Assembly: GCA_045613065.1 (NCBI GenBank)
Contig: JAZLAH010000077.1
Location: 1 to 16,305 of the forward strand
Direction: 5' to 3'
From: Fimenecus sp045613065
GTDB taxonomy: Bacteria; Bacillota; Clostridia; Oscillospirales; Acutalibacteraceae
Length of the DNA stretch: 16,305 nt
Both the position numbers and the translations under genes were made by a program. The first letter of the stretch is position 1. The number at the start of each line of letters is the position of its first letter. Below, in pieces: positions 1-8,569 of this stretch. The notes beneath the pieces were generated by a model. The model saw only the letters and a list, made by a program, of their open reading frames with translations. It did no database searches and was not told where the DNA came from.

Positions 1-25
1 GAAACGGCGTTCCTCAAATGCACTA

Positions 26-71
26 AAAAGCGTAAAATAAATAAGGGTACAATGGACAATCCATGTACCCC
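26..71 (-). terminator. Late-operon intrinsic terminator
   Basis: Read leftward, an 11-bp stem (arms at 60-70 and 45-56, one bulged A, 3-nt loop) is followed by a T-rich stretch at 26-44. It sits 17 bp beyond the stop codon of the spike gene, the last gene of the leftward late operon. The outer stem GGGTACA/TGTACCC is the same as in the hairpin at 5628-5657. Bases 1-25 hold nothing I can recognise. Confidence 0.75.
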
Positions 72-87
72 AATTTATCAATTTAAT

Positions 88-1974
88 TTAGTTTAAAACA
101 ACATCACAGATAACCTGATATGATTCATTTGCTGTATTCGGTTTAATATATATTTCATCACCTATAATTTCAGCTATACCGTTTATCGCGCCAGTTGTTT
201 TATTATGTGTTGGAACTGTAATTGTTTTGTTTGATACTATTGACCTATTCATTGTTGCTACTAATGTTCTATCAGTTGTACTAAGTCCACCAAATGTCAA
301 ATTCAAGTTGTTTATTTTACCACAATTCTGAACAATATTATTTGCAGTTGTAAGTGTTATTCCTTCCGAAAGAGTAAAATATATTAACGGATATGTGTAC
401 TCTACTGTTTGAACTTTCGCACCGTTACAGAAGTTGTTATACATAACAGGTGTTCCTGAAACTTCTCTCGGATATATACATGCATAAGTTTCATTAGTAA
501 AATAAAAAATATTATCACATACATAATCGTCATTAGACGCACCCTGATATCCTAATGTTATTGGATTAGTGCTGTCACGATGATATATTGTATTATTTTT
601 TATATATGTTCTGTCAGTATTAGAAGTTTCTATTGCAAATCTTGTTCCAAAATGCATATAATTATTAGATATTACTGTATTTATTGCATAACGTAGGCTT
701 ATTACGTCCTGTCCTGCTTGTCTTATATAGTTAGAAGTAATTTCACATTCATTTACCTTTTTTGCTGATGTCCCTTGTAATGTGATTGCATTTACCGTAC
801 TACTAAGAATCTCATTATTCACAATAAGAATCCTACTAACTGTATTTGCATCTTCGCCATACTCTGAACTTAACTGAATACCATTTTTGCACTGACTAAA
901 TCTGTTATTTGCTATAATACATTCGTGTACGCCATTATACATAACTATTCCTGCACCATTTGTATTTGTATTTGTGCCAGTTGTATTTATGTTATTGCTA
1001 ATTATTCTCGCACCTGTTGTGTTTGGTCCAGTTAAGTAAACAAAGTGGTCATAAATTCTATTACACATATTATTCTCAATAACTGTATTCTTCGTATCAA
1101 TTCCGTATATACAACCACCTGGGTTTGTATCAGCACCAGTTATATCTGCGAATGTACAATGTGTTATTAATGTTCCTGTTGAATAGTTTAATCTGAAACA
1201 ATAACCATACCCACCTGTAAATTTACAGTTATCAAAAACAATAGTTGAAGATGAAAGTATTGTAATTCCATGTTTAAGATTTGTCTGTGTTCCAAAATTG
1301 AAATAAATATCTTTGAATGTTATATTACTTAAAGCGTTACCATAAATTAAAGTAGTATCATTGATATCGCCAAATACTAAACTTCCACCACCTTCAACAT
1401 AGGTATTAGAAATTAATTCCAATTTTGAAGTTATTTTATAGCTTCCGTAAAGCAGAACTTTTTTATTTGTATTAATAGCCTTCTGAATAGCACTTGTATC
1501 ATCTGCGACACCATTCCCATAAGCACCGAACATTTCAGGGGTAACACATTCAGGAATAACCATTACACCGTATAATCCAGAATCAAGTGTTACATATTCT
1601 GTTGCGGGCTGTGTTGAACTAATTATATAATAGCATCTTCCACCATCATTTGTTGCATAATAACCCAATGTTTCTACAATATCTCCAGATACTAAACTGC
1701 TGTCGTCAATCATATCGGCTACTGTATCTTTATATTTAACGCACATATCAACCTTATTAATATATTCCTGAAGCTGTGCATTGTAGTTTCCTGTTAATAC
1801 CCAATATTCGCCATTACTAATATCAATATTAGCAGGAACAGGCTTTTTAGAAGTATAACTATTTCCTAAATATGTGACAATAGTTAATGCTTCATAAGGT
1901 GTAACATTAGACCACTCGATAGGTGATGCAAATTTGGGAACGTATCTTGCTCCGATATACTGTCTTGTACTCAT
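88..1974 (-). CDS. Tail spike / appendage protein with right-handed beta-helix
   Basis: 628 aa, last gene of the late operon. Residues 1-85 resemble the virion-anchoring N-termini of phage spikes (start MSTRQYIGARYVPKF). At about 140-170 comes the pectate-lyase-3 type entry motif MFGAYGNGVADDTSAIQKA. From there to about 560 the protein is rich in N/T/I/V short strands (repeats such as ITSNYI, ISNNYM, IKNNTIY) typical of parallel beta-helix coils; the last 60 residues are beta-rich. The role is inferred to be host-surface polysaccharide binding or cleavage, like phi29 gp12 appendages; no catalytic residue can be assigned by eye. The ATG at 1974 follows a strong AAAGGAG. It lies 12 bp after the 126-aa tail protein gene. 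Confidence 0.85.
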   Translation of the reverse strand: MSTRQYIGARYVPKFASPIEWSNVTPYEALTIVTYLGNSYTSKKPVPANIDISNGEYWVLTGNYNAQLQEYINKVDMCVKYKDTVADMIDDSSLVSGDIVETLGYYATNDGGRCYYIISSTQPATEYVTLDSGLYGVMVIPECVTPEMFGAYGNGVADDTSAIQKAINTNKKVLLYGSYKITSKLELISNTYVEGGGSLVFGDINDTTLIYGNALSNITFKDIYFNFGTQTNLKHGITILSSSTIVFDNCKFTGGYGYCFRLNYSTGTLITHCTFADITGADTNPGGCIYGIDTKNTVIENNMCNRIYDHFVYLTGPNTTGARIISNNINTTGTNTNTNGAGIVMYNGVHECIIANNRFSQCKNGIQLSSEYGEDANTVSRILIVNNEILSSTVNAITLQGTSAKKVNECEITSNYIRQAGQDVISLRYAINTVISNNYMHFGTRFAIETSNTDRTYIKNNTIYHRDSTNPITLGYQGASNDDYVCDNIFYFTNETYACIYPREVSGTPVMYNNFCNGAKVQTVEYTYPLIYFTLSEGITLTTANNIVQNCGKINNLNLTFGGLSTTDRTLVATMNRSIVSNKTITVPTHNKTTGAINGIAEIIGDEIYIKPNTANESYQVICDVVLN

Positions 1975-1986
1975 TTATAATCTCCT

Positions 1987-2367
1987 TTAATAACTTAATA
2001 CTAAATGACCATAGTCATAGCCTTCGATTTCAATATCTAAATCAGTTGTGTTAAATACAATATTATCCCAACTTTCAGGAATGTAATAAATGAAATATCC
2101 TGCGTTTGAAATTTCTACAAAAATCATTGTGGCAAGATATTCCCTGATAATGTTTTCAATTTCAGAAGTTTTTAATTTTTCAATCTCTTCTTCTATTGAA
2201 GCAATATCATTTTTTAATTCTTCAATATCATCAGCTATTATTTTATTATCTGCAATCATGTTATTAAGATATTCAATAACCTTGCATAATACTTCATAAT
2301 AACTCAATGAATCATCATAAACTAATGGTAGTACTTTATAGCACCAATATCTAAAATTTTTATACAT
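1987..2367 (-). CDS. Short tail/fibre-type structural protein
   Basis: 126 aa. The N-terminus (MYKNFRYWCYKVLPLVYDDS, then LSYYEVLCKVIEYLNNM) is a segment I recognise as recurrent at the start of small structural and tail-fibre proteins in phages of gut Firmicutes. Residues 40-75 form an acidic heptad-like coiled coil (DDIEELKNDIASIEEEIEKL), implying an oligomer, perhaps a trimer. The C-terminal 40 residues are hydrophobic/beta (FVEISNAGYFIYYIPESW). Its position between lower collar and spike suggests an adaptor or fibre at the tail, but this is inference. The start has a GGTGAGGAT ribosome site. No enzymatic motif is seen. Confidence 0.7.
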   Translation of the reverse strand: MYKNFRYWCYKVLPLVYDDSLSYYEVLCKVIEYLNNMIADNKIIADDIEELKNDIASIEEEIEKLKTSEIENIIREYLATMIFVEISNAGYFIYYIPESWDNIVFNTTDLDIEIEGYDYGHLVLSY

Positions 2368-2374
2368 ATTATCC

Positions 2375-3166
2375 TCACCATAAATTTAGGAATAAATCGT
2401 TAAGTTCTTCAATAACCATCATATCTATATTCAAAAATGTTTCCCTGAACTCAAGTAACATTTTACTAAAACTATTAAATCCTCTTTTACCAGTAACGTG
2501 TTGCTCAAATTCCTGCATATTTGTAATAGTTTTTTCATTAGTGCCTGTTGTACTTCCTGTTCTTTCTCTTGTATAATCGTTTTCCTTTGTGTAATCATCT
2601 GTTGTTGAACCATCATCAGTTACCTTTGTGACATTAGTTAGATAGTTTAACTGATTTATTTCAGGCTCTATACCATTAATGCCGCCCTGTGGTGTATCAT
2701 TATAGAAATTCCAGTTAGTGTTTTCTGCTGTCGTATCGTCGTCCATTGTTTCAGTAGCGTGGTCTGTAATGTTATCTTCTCTATTTTCAGTAATACTTCC
2801 ACTTTCGTTACCATCATCTTTCTGTATATGTGTAGTAGTAACATCAACATCATAAAAGGGATTAAAATCTAACAATTCACTTTTATACATTTGATTGTAA
2901 TATGGCATTATTTCGTTAAGTCTGGTGTTAAGTCTTAATCTCCATAACCCAACTGTTTCTTCGCCAATTTCTCTTGTATAAAAGTGCTTTATTATTTTAG
3001 TTTCCAATACACCTTTATAAGAATTATCAAAGATTGGATAACTGAAATTGAATATTTTCGGTCTTGCTTCTTCAATGATTTCCTCAACATCGTTATACCC
3101 TTTACTTTCTGATAAACCACTTAATTCTTCGCAGATATATCTAACTTCTGTGGTATATTTACTCAA
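2375..3166 (-). CDS. Lower collar protein (phi29 gp11-like)
   Basis: 263 aa with the chosen TTG start at 3166. A longer reading from TTG 3181 (268 aa) is open, but the strong GGGGGTG site at 3173-3179 lies inside it and is spaced 6 nt from TTG 3166, giving MSKYTTEVRYICEEL. The N-terminal half fits lower collar proteins (FNFSYPIFD...YKGVLETKIIKHFYTREIG...WRLRLNTRLNEIMPYYNQMY). A low-complexity D/T/E/N-rich linker (about 112-210) follows, then a helix ending in FLNIDMMVIEELNDLFLNLW. The protein joins the connector to the tail tube. It overlaps the connector gene by 8 nt, so translation is probably coupled. The polar linker is long and may be a flexible surface region. Confidence 0.85.
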   Translation of the reverse strand: MSKYTTEVRYICEELSGLSESKGYNDVEEIIEEARPKIFNFSYPIFDNSYKGVLETKIIKHFYTREIGEETVGLWRLRLNTRLNEIMPYYNQMYKSELLDFNPFYDVDVTTTHIQKDDGNESGSITENREDNITDHATETMDDDTTAENTNWNFYNDTPQGGINGIEPEINQLNYLTNVTKVTDDGSTTDDYTKENDYTRERTGSTTGTNEKTITNMQEFEQHVTGKRGFNSFSKMLLEFRETFLNIDMMVIEELNDLFLNLW

Positions 3167-4025
3167 GAGTATCACCCCCAATTACTTTATCTTCATACAA
3201 TTCTGCAAGCGGTTCAAAATCTTCTCGATATTTACAATCAATATTAAGTCCAAACATTTTATTGATTTCTTCGCAAGCCTGTTTTCTTGCCATTAACCTG
3301 CTGTATCTTGAAGCAACTGTACCACCCTGATTTCGTGCAACTTCGTCCTGAATAAGTCTTTCTTTTTTCTGCATATTTACGTTTGAAATACCTAAATATG
3401 TAAGTGCTTCATTCCACATTTCTGTTTTCAGGGTAAGTAAGTCAAGCCCTAAAAATGGGGCATCTGTTTTAAGTACTTTTAAAGCATTAATATCAAGATT
3501 TTTATCGCCAAAAATTACAGGTGCATTTCCGTCATATTCCTTATACATATTCAAAAGTGTTAATCTCTGTGTTTCGCTTGCCTGAATAAGTATAGGTGTT
3601 TTCTGTGCATTAGCATTAACATCAATAATACTATCAATATTATATAATCTATAGGCGTACAGTTCAACGTCAGGATATGTGTTCTGGTGAAGAAAATTAT
3701 TCCATATTATTACACTATCTTTTTCATTTAATGTACGATTATATCCGTTTATAGCAAATGCTCTCCTGTTCACAGGGATTTGATATACATTAAATCCGCC
3801 ATTTACAAGGCATTTAAGTGTTAAATACCCCATAGCTTCATCATAAAAGAATATTGCTTTTCCTTCACTGAATAATGTTAATTCCAAAAATCTTGTATCT
3901 ATGCTGTCAGGAAGATTTTCCCACTCAAACATAGATATTGCTAATTCAGTAAGCCTGTTTAAATACTGAAGATATAGCCTTTTATTCTTTACTGCTGAAA
4001 TATCAAAATTTGTCTTATGTTTCAT
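3159..4025 (-). CDS. Portal / upper collar connector protein (phi29 gp10-like)
   Basis: 288 aa from ATG 4025 (MKHKTNFDISAVKNKRLYL). An in-frame ATG at 4037 overlaps the tail-knob stop codon (TAATG) but has no ribosome site, whereas GGAG lies 6 nt before ATG 4025. Length and sequence match the phage connector family (phi29 gp10, 309 aa): N-terminal helix LQYLNRLTELAISMFEWENLP, a beta wing (GYLTLKCLVNGGFNVYQIPVNRRAF), and the long channel/crown helices (MWNEALTYLGISNVNMQKKERLIQDE). It would form the dodecameric portal ring through which DNA passes, docking the packaging RNA and ATPase during filling and the collar and tail afterwards. Downstream is the lower collar gene, overlapping by 8 nt. 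Confidence 0.92.
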   Translation of the reverse strand: MKHKTNFDISAVKNKRLYLQYLNRLTELAISMFEWENLPDSIDTRFLELTLFSEGKAIFFYDEAMGYLTLKCLVNGGFNVYQIPVNRRAFAINGYNRTLNEKDSVIIWNNFLHQNTYPDVELYAYRLYNIDSIIDVNANAQKTPILIQASETQRLTLLNMYKEYDGNAPVIFGDKNLDINALKVLKTDAPFLGLDLLTLKTEMWNEALTYLGISNVNMQKKERLIQDEVARNQGGTVASRYSRLMARKQACEEINKMFGLNIDCKYREDFEPLAELYEDKVIGGDTLE

Positions 4026-4036
4026 ATCATACTCCA

Positions 4037-5614
4037 TTATAATACGTTATTGGCAGGTAACATATTTAAAACTGTGGCTTGGTCTTTATCTGCCCAAAAT
4101 CGTATTCCGTTATCATAAATATTTTGAATTACAGAAATTGCTTCATTAGGTAAACTTCCTTTTATAGTGCAACCCCTTGTTTTTATATAAGTAAATCTTG
4201 TCCTTGTATGATTTCTGGGCAACATAATCTGATTTTGTGCATACCCATAAGCTGTAAAATAATCATCAATAACTTTAGCCTGCATAGCATTAACGCTCAT
4301 TCTAACATATTCATATCTTAATCTGCTATTTGATGAAGCTAAATTGCCATTTTGAGTATTTCCTTTTACAACATCACCCTGTAATGAAGATTGAACACCA
4401 CTTGCAATAATATTACTTATTCCACCGATAGTATTTCCAACCGCTCCGCCAGTACTACCATTTGCCACACCACCAAATGCACCACCACCTAATTTAATTA
4501 TATCAGGAATTAAATTCTGTGTAAACCATAAGGCATAAGCGTCAATGGCAACTGGGCATTGTGGGTAATTGCTTATTCCAACACTTTCATTGTAGTATAT
4601 TGCGCTGTTTTTATAATTAACAGGGTATAATACAGTAGAAACAGGTGGCAATACATTACCCATTTGTATGAAATTCAAATATGGTGAATCAGCAAAAAAT
4701 TCATATCTTAAATTCATACCAATATCTTGGCAGTTATCAATATGAAGAAAATTGTATGGATATGTAAACAGTTTATTATTTCTAACTGTATGTCCATCTA
4801 ATGTTTCAGTACCACTTAAATTTGCAATAGTACAAGTAACAACTGGTCTATCCTGCCCAACTACAAAATCTACTAAAATATCACCATCTGTAAAATTCTG
4901 CTGTGTTGGACCGATGCACCATATTGGTATCATATATAAAGCTAATACAGAAGCAAATTGTGAAGCGTACTGCGTTAGAAATAATTGTAAGGCTTGTCTT
5001 CCTGCAACTGTATTATGGTATAAATATATATTTCCAGTTGAGTATACATAGTCATAATTACTTGTGGCGGGAGCAGAACTTGAACCTGAAGCAATACTCG
5101 AAAAAAGCAAACATATAACTAACTGTTGTGATAAATCAGGAACAATATATGTGAAATTGCCATTTGCTACATATTCGCCACAGTTTATGTTTTCAGGAAC
5201 AATATTATCGCCAATATTATCTGTTGCATTATGCATACGCTCAACAAAACACGGCATAGTTGAATATTCAAAATACCACGATTGTAACTGATCTATTTCA
5301 AAAGTTATTTCCGCAACATTTACATTTATATATTCAACGGAAGTTATAAAAGCATAAAACCATTTACCCTGAAAAGCAGTATTCTGAAACATCATATAAT
5401 TGCACATATCAACATCATCTGCTCTTGCATTTAATCGGCATTTATTTATAGTATGCCTCTGATAATACTGTGCATCAAAACGCCGTAATGTTTTACTTAA
5501 AAAATAATTAGTCTGCTCCGATGCAGAAGTAAAATATAGTGTATCACTATAATTAGGCTGTATAGGAACATTTGTTAGTAATATAATTGTGCTATCTGGT
5601 ACTATATATGCCAT
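4037..5614 (-). CDS. Tail knob / proximal tail tube protein (phi29 gp9-like)
   Basis: 525 aa (phi29 gp9 is 599). The N-terminus MAYIVPDSTIILLTNVPIQP, then YMMFQNTAFQGKWFYAFITS and EITFEIDQLQSWYF, corresponds closely to gp9 (YIMFQNADYGNKWFYAF; FEIDVLQTW). A glycine/alanine/serine-rich hydrophobic stretch at about 375-415 (GGGAFGGVANGSTGGAVGN...) occupies the place of the gp9 loops that plug the tube and are thought to insert in the membrane for DNA delivery; the comparison is from family knowledge. The protein forms the distal tube of the short tail. The gene follows the 113-aa virion-cluster gene after a 63-bp gap holding a hairpin and abuts the connector gene. Confidence 0.92.
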   Translation of the reverse strand: MAYIVPDSTIILLTNVPIQPNYSDTLYFTSASEQTNYFLSKTLRRFDAQYYQRHTINKCRLNARADDVDMCNYMMFQNTAFQGKWFYAFITSVEYINVNVAEITFEIDQLQSWYFEYSTMPCFVERMHNATDNIGDNIVPENINCGEYVANGNFTYIVPDLSQQLVICLLFSSIASGSSSAPATSNYDYVYSTGNIYLYHNTVAGRQALQLFLTQYASQFASVLALYMIPIWCIGPTQQNFTDGDILVDFVVGQDRPVVTCTIANLSGTETLDGHTVRNNKLFTYPYNFLHIDNCQDIGMNLRYEFFADSPYLNFIQMGNVLPPVSTVLYPVNYKNSAIYYNESVGISNYPQCPVAIDAYALWFTQNLIPDIIKLGGGAFGGVANGSTGGAVGNTIGGISNIIASGVQSSLQGDVVKGNTQNGNLASSNSRLRYEYVRMSVNAMQAKVIDDYFTAYGYAQNQIMLPRNHTRTRFTYIKTRGCTIKGSLPNEAISVIQNIYDNGIRFWADKDQATVLNMLPANNVL

Positions 5615-5627
5615 ACTAATACCTCTT

Positions 5628-5657
5628 ATGGGTACATCACTAATGTGGTGTACCCAT
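5628..5657 (-). other. Intercistronic hairpin between capsid cluster and tail genes
   Basis: The arms at 5628-5640 and 5645-5657 pair over 13 positions, one of them a G-U wobble on one strand, with a TAAT loop. The outer part is GGGTACA/TGTACCC, identical to the terminator stem at 45-70. No T-run follows on either strand, so a strong intrinsic terminator is unlikely. A partial terminator, RNase barrier or 3'-end stabiliser for the abundant capsid mRNA is more plausible. Confidence 0.6.
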
Positions 5658-5677
5658 GTTACGAATTTAGACTAAAA

Positions 5678-6019
5678 TTACGATACTACTGTGACCGTTG
5701 CTTCGTCACCAATCTCAAGTCCTGCAAGAGTTGAAAGTGCGGCAGTACACTTATACTGTACCGCACCACAGTTCAGAATAAATTCAACATTACCACTCTG
5801 TGCAGGGTCAGTGGCAGGAAACATAATAGCGCAAGGCTGTATGATTGCTACACCATGCAGTACTGTTTTCTCAAGATATTCAAGAGAATCGACTTTATAA
5901 AGGTCACCAGCTGTAGTGTCAGAATATTTCTGAACATTTTTAAATTCAAGTAGTCTTGCTACGTCATTAGCAGCAGCCGAAGTTACTTTAATTTTATAAG
6001 AAATAACAGGGTCAGCCAT
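5678..6019 (-). CDS. Small capsid-adjacent protein, possible head decoration/fibre
   Basis: 113 aa, with a clear AAAGGAG site before ATG 6019. The sequence is Ala/Val/Thr-rich with alternating hydrophobic residues, predicted mostly beta (YKIKVTSAAANDVARLLEF; VLHGVAIIQPCAIMFPATD; IGDEATVTVVS). It has no signal peptide, membrane segment or recognised catalytic motif. It lies 21 bp after the major capsid gene, exactly where phi29 encodes its head fibre gp8.5, so a virion decoration role is the best guess by position alone; it is much shorter than gp8.5 (280 aa). A tail-completion role remains possible. Confidence 0.6.
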   Translation of the reverse strand: MADPVISYKIKVTSAAANDVARLLEFKNVQKYSDTTAGDLYKVDSLEYLEKTVLHGVAIIQPCAIMFPATDPAQSGNVEFILNCGAVQYKCTAALSTLAGLEIGDEATVTVVS

Positions 6020-6040
6020 TTTCTTTTTCTCCTTTCAAAA

Positions 6041-7132
6041 TTAAACTGTTACACCCTTGAAAGCAAGTGCGTTACTGAAGGGGCTATAAGATACGGTCTT
6101 CCAGTTATTATAGAAATAATTCCAATACAGACCAGAAGAAACATATTTTTCTGACATTCTTGACAGATTATCATATACCTGAAACCACTCCCTGTCTACA
6201 AGAATAGCTTTTATTCCTGACATCGCTGTAAGTTCTGCATCAGTAACAGTACCCATGCTACCTTCGGAAACAATCTCTGTAAACCTATCATTGTCAAAAG
6301 TTGTAAGACTATCAAGCAGGATTAAACGACCCATAAAATCAGCCTTGTTCATGTTAAATGCTGAAGCCAGTACATTAACATCAAACTGTGCATTATACTC
6401 TGCGTCCATCAGAATATACTGGTCTGCTCTTGGCGTGGAATTATGAACACCTGCGGCGTTATATTCTGTTGAAAGGAACTCAAACTTATTTGATGCACCA
6501 CGAAAAGCAATTGCGGCATTTTTATCATCTGATTCATCAAATGTCTGAATTTTCATTTCGTTGTTTGAAACAGCCTTTATAATAAGATATTTAAACAGAT
6601 TGTATTCGTCCCACTCACTTGCTGTATAAATGGCATCAACGATTCGAGAAATTAAATCCTGAACACCACCTTCAGCAAGAAATGCACGTTTCAAATCTTC
6701 GTCCTGAATAGTAACAGGGTACTGTGCTTTGTAGTTCATAACATGAAATGCAGTTCTTACATCAGGAAGTGACCTTTTAAATTCACGAGAAGAAGCCTTT
6801 TCAACATTGAACTCTCTTGCTTTTGTAATATTAGCAAAAGCTTCTTCTACTGTTGAACCAAATTCAAGATATCCTTTCTTCAATTCAACAAACTTGTTGT
6901 TAAATGTTGCTGATTTTACTCTGACAGCCGCAATCCTATTTACAAGTGCGCTGATAAAATGGTTTGCAAGTACAGGATATCCATAGATTACCTCACCAAC
7001 CTTCGGTATATCTGTGGGACTTGAGATAACAGGAATAGCCGCCTGATACTCAAGTGGTGCATTTGCACGAATCGTGTTTAGTATGTCAATGGAAGAACCA
7101 TTGAGCGTGTTTAAAGCAACTCTACTTGGCAT
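6041..7132 (-). CDS. Major capsid protein (phi29 gp8-like, HK97 fold)
   Basis: 363 aa. The sequence shows the features of phi29-group capsid proteins: N-terminal ALNTLNGSSIDILNTIRANA, the segment VKSATFNNKFVELKKGYLEFGSTVEEAFANI (E-loop-like), FKRSLPDVRTAFHVMNYKAQYPVTIQDEDLKRAF, and a spine helix SRIVDAIYTASEWDEYNLFKYLIIKAV. The C-terminal YVSSGLYWNYFYNNWKTVSYSPFSNALAF is typical of the late A-domain/P-domain strand. It self-assembles with the scaffold encoded just upstream into the prohead. A GAAAGGAAGG ribosome site precedes ATG 7132. It is flanked by the scaffold gene (19-bp gap) and the 113-aa gene. Confidence 0.93.
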   Translation of the reverse strand: MPSRVALNTLNGSSIDILNTIRANAPLEYQAAIPVISSPTDIPKVGEVIYGYPVLANHFISALVNRIAAVRVKSATFNNKFVELKKGYLEFGSTVEEAFANITKAREFNVEKASSREFKRSLPDVRTAFHVMNYKAQYPVTIQDEDLKRAFLAEGGVQDLISRIVDAIYTASEWDEYNLFKYLIIKAVSNNEMKIQTFDESDDKNAAIAFRGASNKFEFLSTEYNAAGVHNSTPRADQYILMDAEYNAQFDVNVLASAFNMNKADFMGRLILLDSLTTFDNDRFTEIVSEGSMGTVTDAELTAMSGIKAILVDREWFQVYDNLSRMSEKYVSSGLYWNYFYNNWKTVSYSPFSNALAFKGVTV

Positions 7133-7151
7133 TTTTTATACCTTCCTTTCT

Positions 7152-7451
7152 TTATTTTACCTCTTCAAAGAGGTCTTCATATCTGTTTGTTTTTTTCTCT
7201 TCTGGTTCAAAGATTCCTTTTTCATCTTCAGACTCTTCTACTTTACCAGAAAATCTTTCAATGTAACGTCTGCGCCATTCAGCATCATTATCTTCATATT
7301 TTTTCTTCCAATCTTCTGATTCTGAATAACGTGTTACAACATCATTGTAAGTGTCAGAAATATCTTCAATGAGAGATATACTTTCATCACTTATATCTTC
7401 ACCAATTCTACCCTTAACACTTTCAATAAGTTCTTCAAGTGTTCGTACCAT
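7152..7451 (-). CDS. Scaffolding protein (phi29 gp7-like)
   Basis: 99 aa, essentially the length of phi29 gp7 (98 aa), very acidic and helical. The segment SESEDWKKKYEDNDAEWRRR followed by YIERF is a signature I associate with scaffold proteins of small tailed phages. The C-terminal KTNRYEDLFEEVK probably contacts the capsid shell. It directs prohead assembly and leaves before or during packaging. The gene is immediately upstream of the capsid gene, as in phi29. Its Shine-Dalgarno AGAAGGTGAGGT overlaps the stop codon of the preceding hydrolase gene, so translation of the two is probably linked. Confidence 0.88.
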   Translation of the reverse strand: MVRTLEELIESVKGRIGEDISDESISLIEDISDTYNDVVTRYSESEDWKKKYEDNDAEWRRRYIERFSGKVEESEDEKGIFEPEEKKTNRYEDLFEEVK

Positions 7452-7459
7452 ATTTTACC

Positions 7460-8569
7460 TCACCTTCTAATTTCTATTATTTTTCTTTTCCTGAATAACA
7501 TATATACCGGAATATCTAATATATTATAATCAGGCTGAATGTTACCACCACCACCTGAACCTGCTGATAAAAGTCTGAATAGCATAATAGAATTATTTTG
7601 ACTTTTATCTAAAGTTATATATGTATCAGAAGTATACCATTGTGATACTGGCAAATTATAATTTGCACTTAAATAATTATAAAAATCATTTGCAAATCTT
7701 TGCCTGTCAGCTAAATAAGCCCATTGGGAATTATCACTTAACCCTTCCCAACAATTCATAAATGCATGTGTTAAATCATTAATATTAGTATCTGTTGACG
7801 ATAAAAAATCTTTTAATGTGGGATAAATACTTGCCCATGCTGAACCTGTGCCAGTTGTAAGCCATCTATTTTCATCTAAAAAATATGCTACTTGCCCATC
7901 ACCGCTATCATCAGCATAGCCATTCGCAACTAACCAGTTATGCATATCCAATAATAATGGTGAGTTCGGTTGATTCGTCCATTGTCCTAAACCATACCCA
8001 TTATATAAATCAGACCATGCACCAACACCAAACTGCCATAACCCTGGATTTATTTGACTTTCCTGATACCAATTACCACAAATAGCAGCTATAACATAAA
8101 GTGATGAACCATATCCACCTGTTGCACCATTTCCGTATCTGAATAATCTCTCCCATTCTGATGCATAAGACGTTTGAGGATATATAGATACTTGGTCGTC
8201 TAACGGCAATTCATCTGTGTGTGCCCCCATTGTTCTGCCTTGACCCTGACCACCTAAATAAACCATTTCAGTGTGACCAGTTCTCCACAAAACATCTCCT
8301 GCCTTCCATTCGCCAGAAACAGGTTTTTCCGTAAAGCCCAAATTTAAAAGTACAGGTATCATTTCTCTTGTGGTAAAAGCAGCACCTCTTGTCAATGGAA
8401 AATCACCTGCTATTAAGGCATAATAGATGAAACTTGAACAATCATAATATGTAACACCATTGATTGTTCTGCCTTCACGCCAACTTGTATTCATGCTATA
8501 TCCTACATTTGGTGTGTTGCAAGTATTTATTGCCCACTGGTATGCTTTATTTATGTCTGGTGTAGCCAT
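7460..8569 (-). CDS. Two-domain peptidoglycan hydrolase (Amidase_5/NlpC-P60-like + phage tail lysozyme)
   Basis: 369 aa. Residues 1-145 are a cysteine amidohydrolase/endopeptidase of the Amidase_5 type: INKAYQWAIN, YSMNTSWREG, catalytic Cys44 in YYDCSSF, and GDVLWRTGHTEMVY with His99. Residues 150-330 resemble the phage tail lysozyme domain: CGNWYQESQINP (candidate catalytic Glu170), NGYGLGQWTN, GQVAYFLDENRW and ADRQRFANDFYNYL. A GGGG linker and a short basic tail end it; no cell-wall-binding domain is present. It could be the tail-tip hydrolase (phi29 gp13 also pairs lysozyme and peptidase domains), the lysis endolysin, or both. Its neighbours are a holin and a lone peptidoglycan-binding protein, favouring lysis; the tail-lysozyme domain favours a virion role. 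No other hydrolase occurs in the window. Confidence 0.85.
   Translation of the reverse strand: MATPDINKAYQWAINTCNTPNVGYSMNTSWREGRTINGVTYYDCSSFIYYALIAGDFPLTRGAAFTTREMIPVLLNLGFTEKPVSGEWKAGDVLWRTGHTEMVYLGGQGQGRTMGAHTDELPLDDQVSIYPQTSYASEWERLFRYGNGATGGYGSSLYVIAAICGNWYQESQINPGLWQFGVGAWSDLYNGYGLGQWTNQPNSPLLLDMHNWLVANGYADDSGDGQVAYFLDENRWLTTGTGSAWASIYPTLKDFLSSTDTNINDLTHAFMNCWEGLSDNSQWAYLADRQRFANDFYNYLSANYNLPVSQWYTSDTYITLDKSQNNSIMLFRLLSAGSGGGGNIQPDYNILDIPVYMLFRKRKIIEIRR

Noticed and set aside
3159..4037. Longer N-termini for several genes: connector (4037), lower collar (3181), holin (9084), terminal protein (13157), DUF551-like (10597).
   Set aside because: In each case except the connector, the Shine-Dalgarno lies inside the extra codons; for the connector no site precedes 4037, while GGAG precedes 4025. 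The shorter starts were used.
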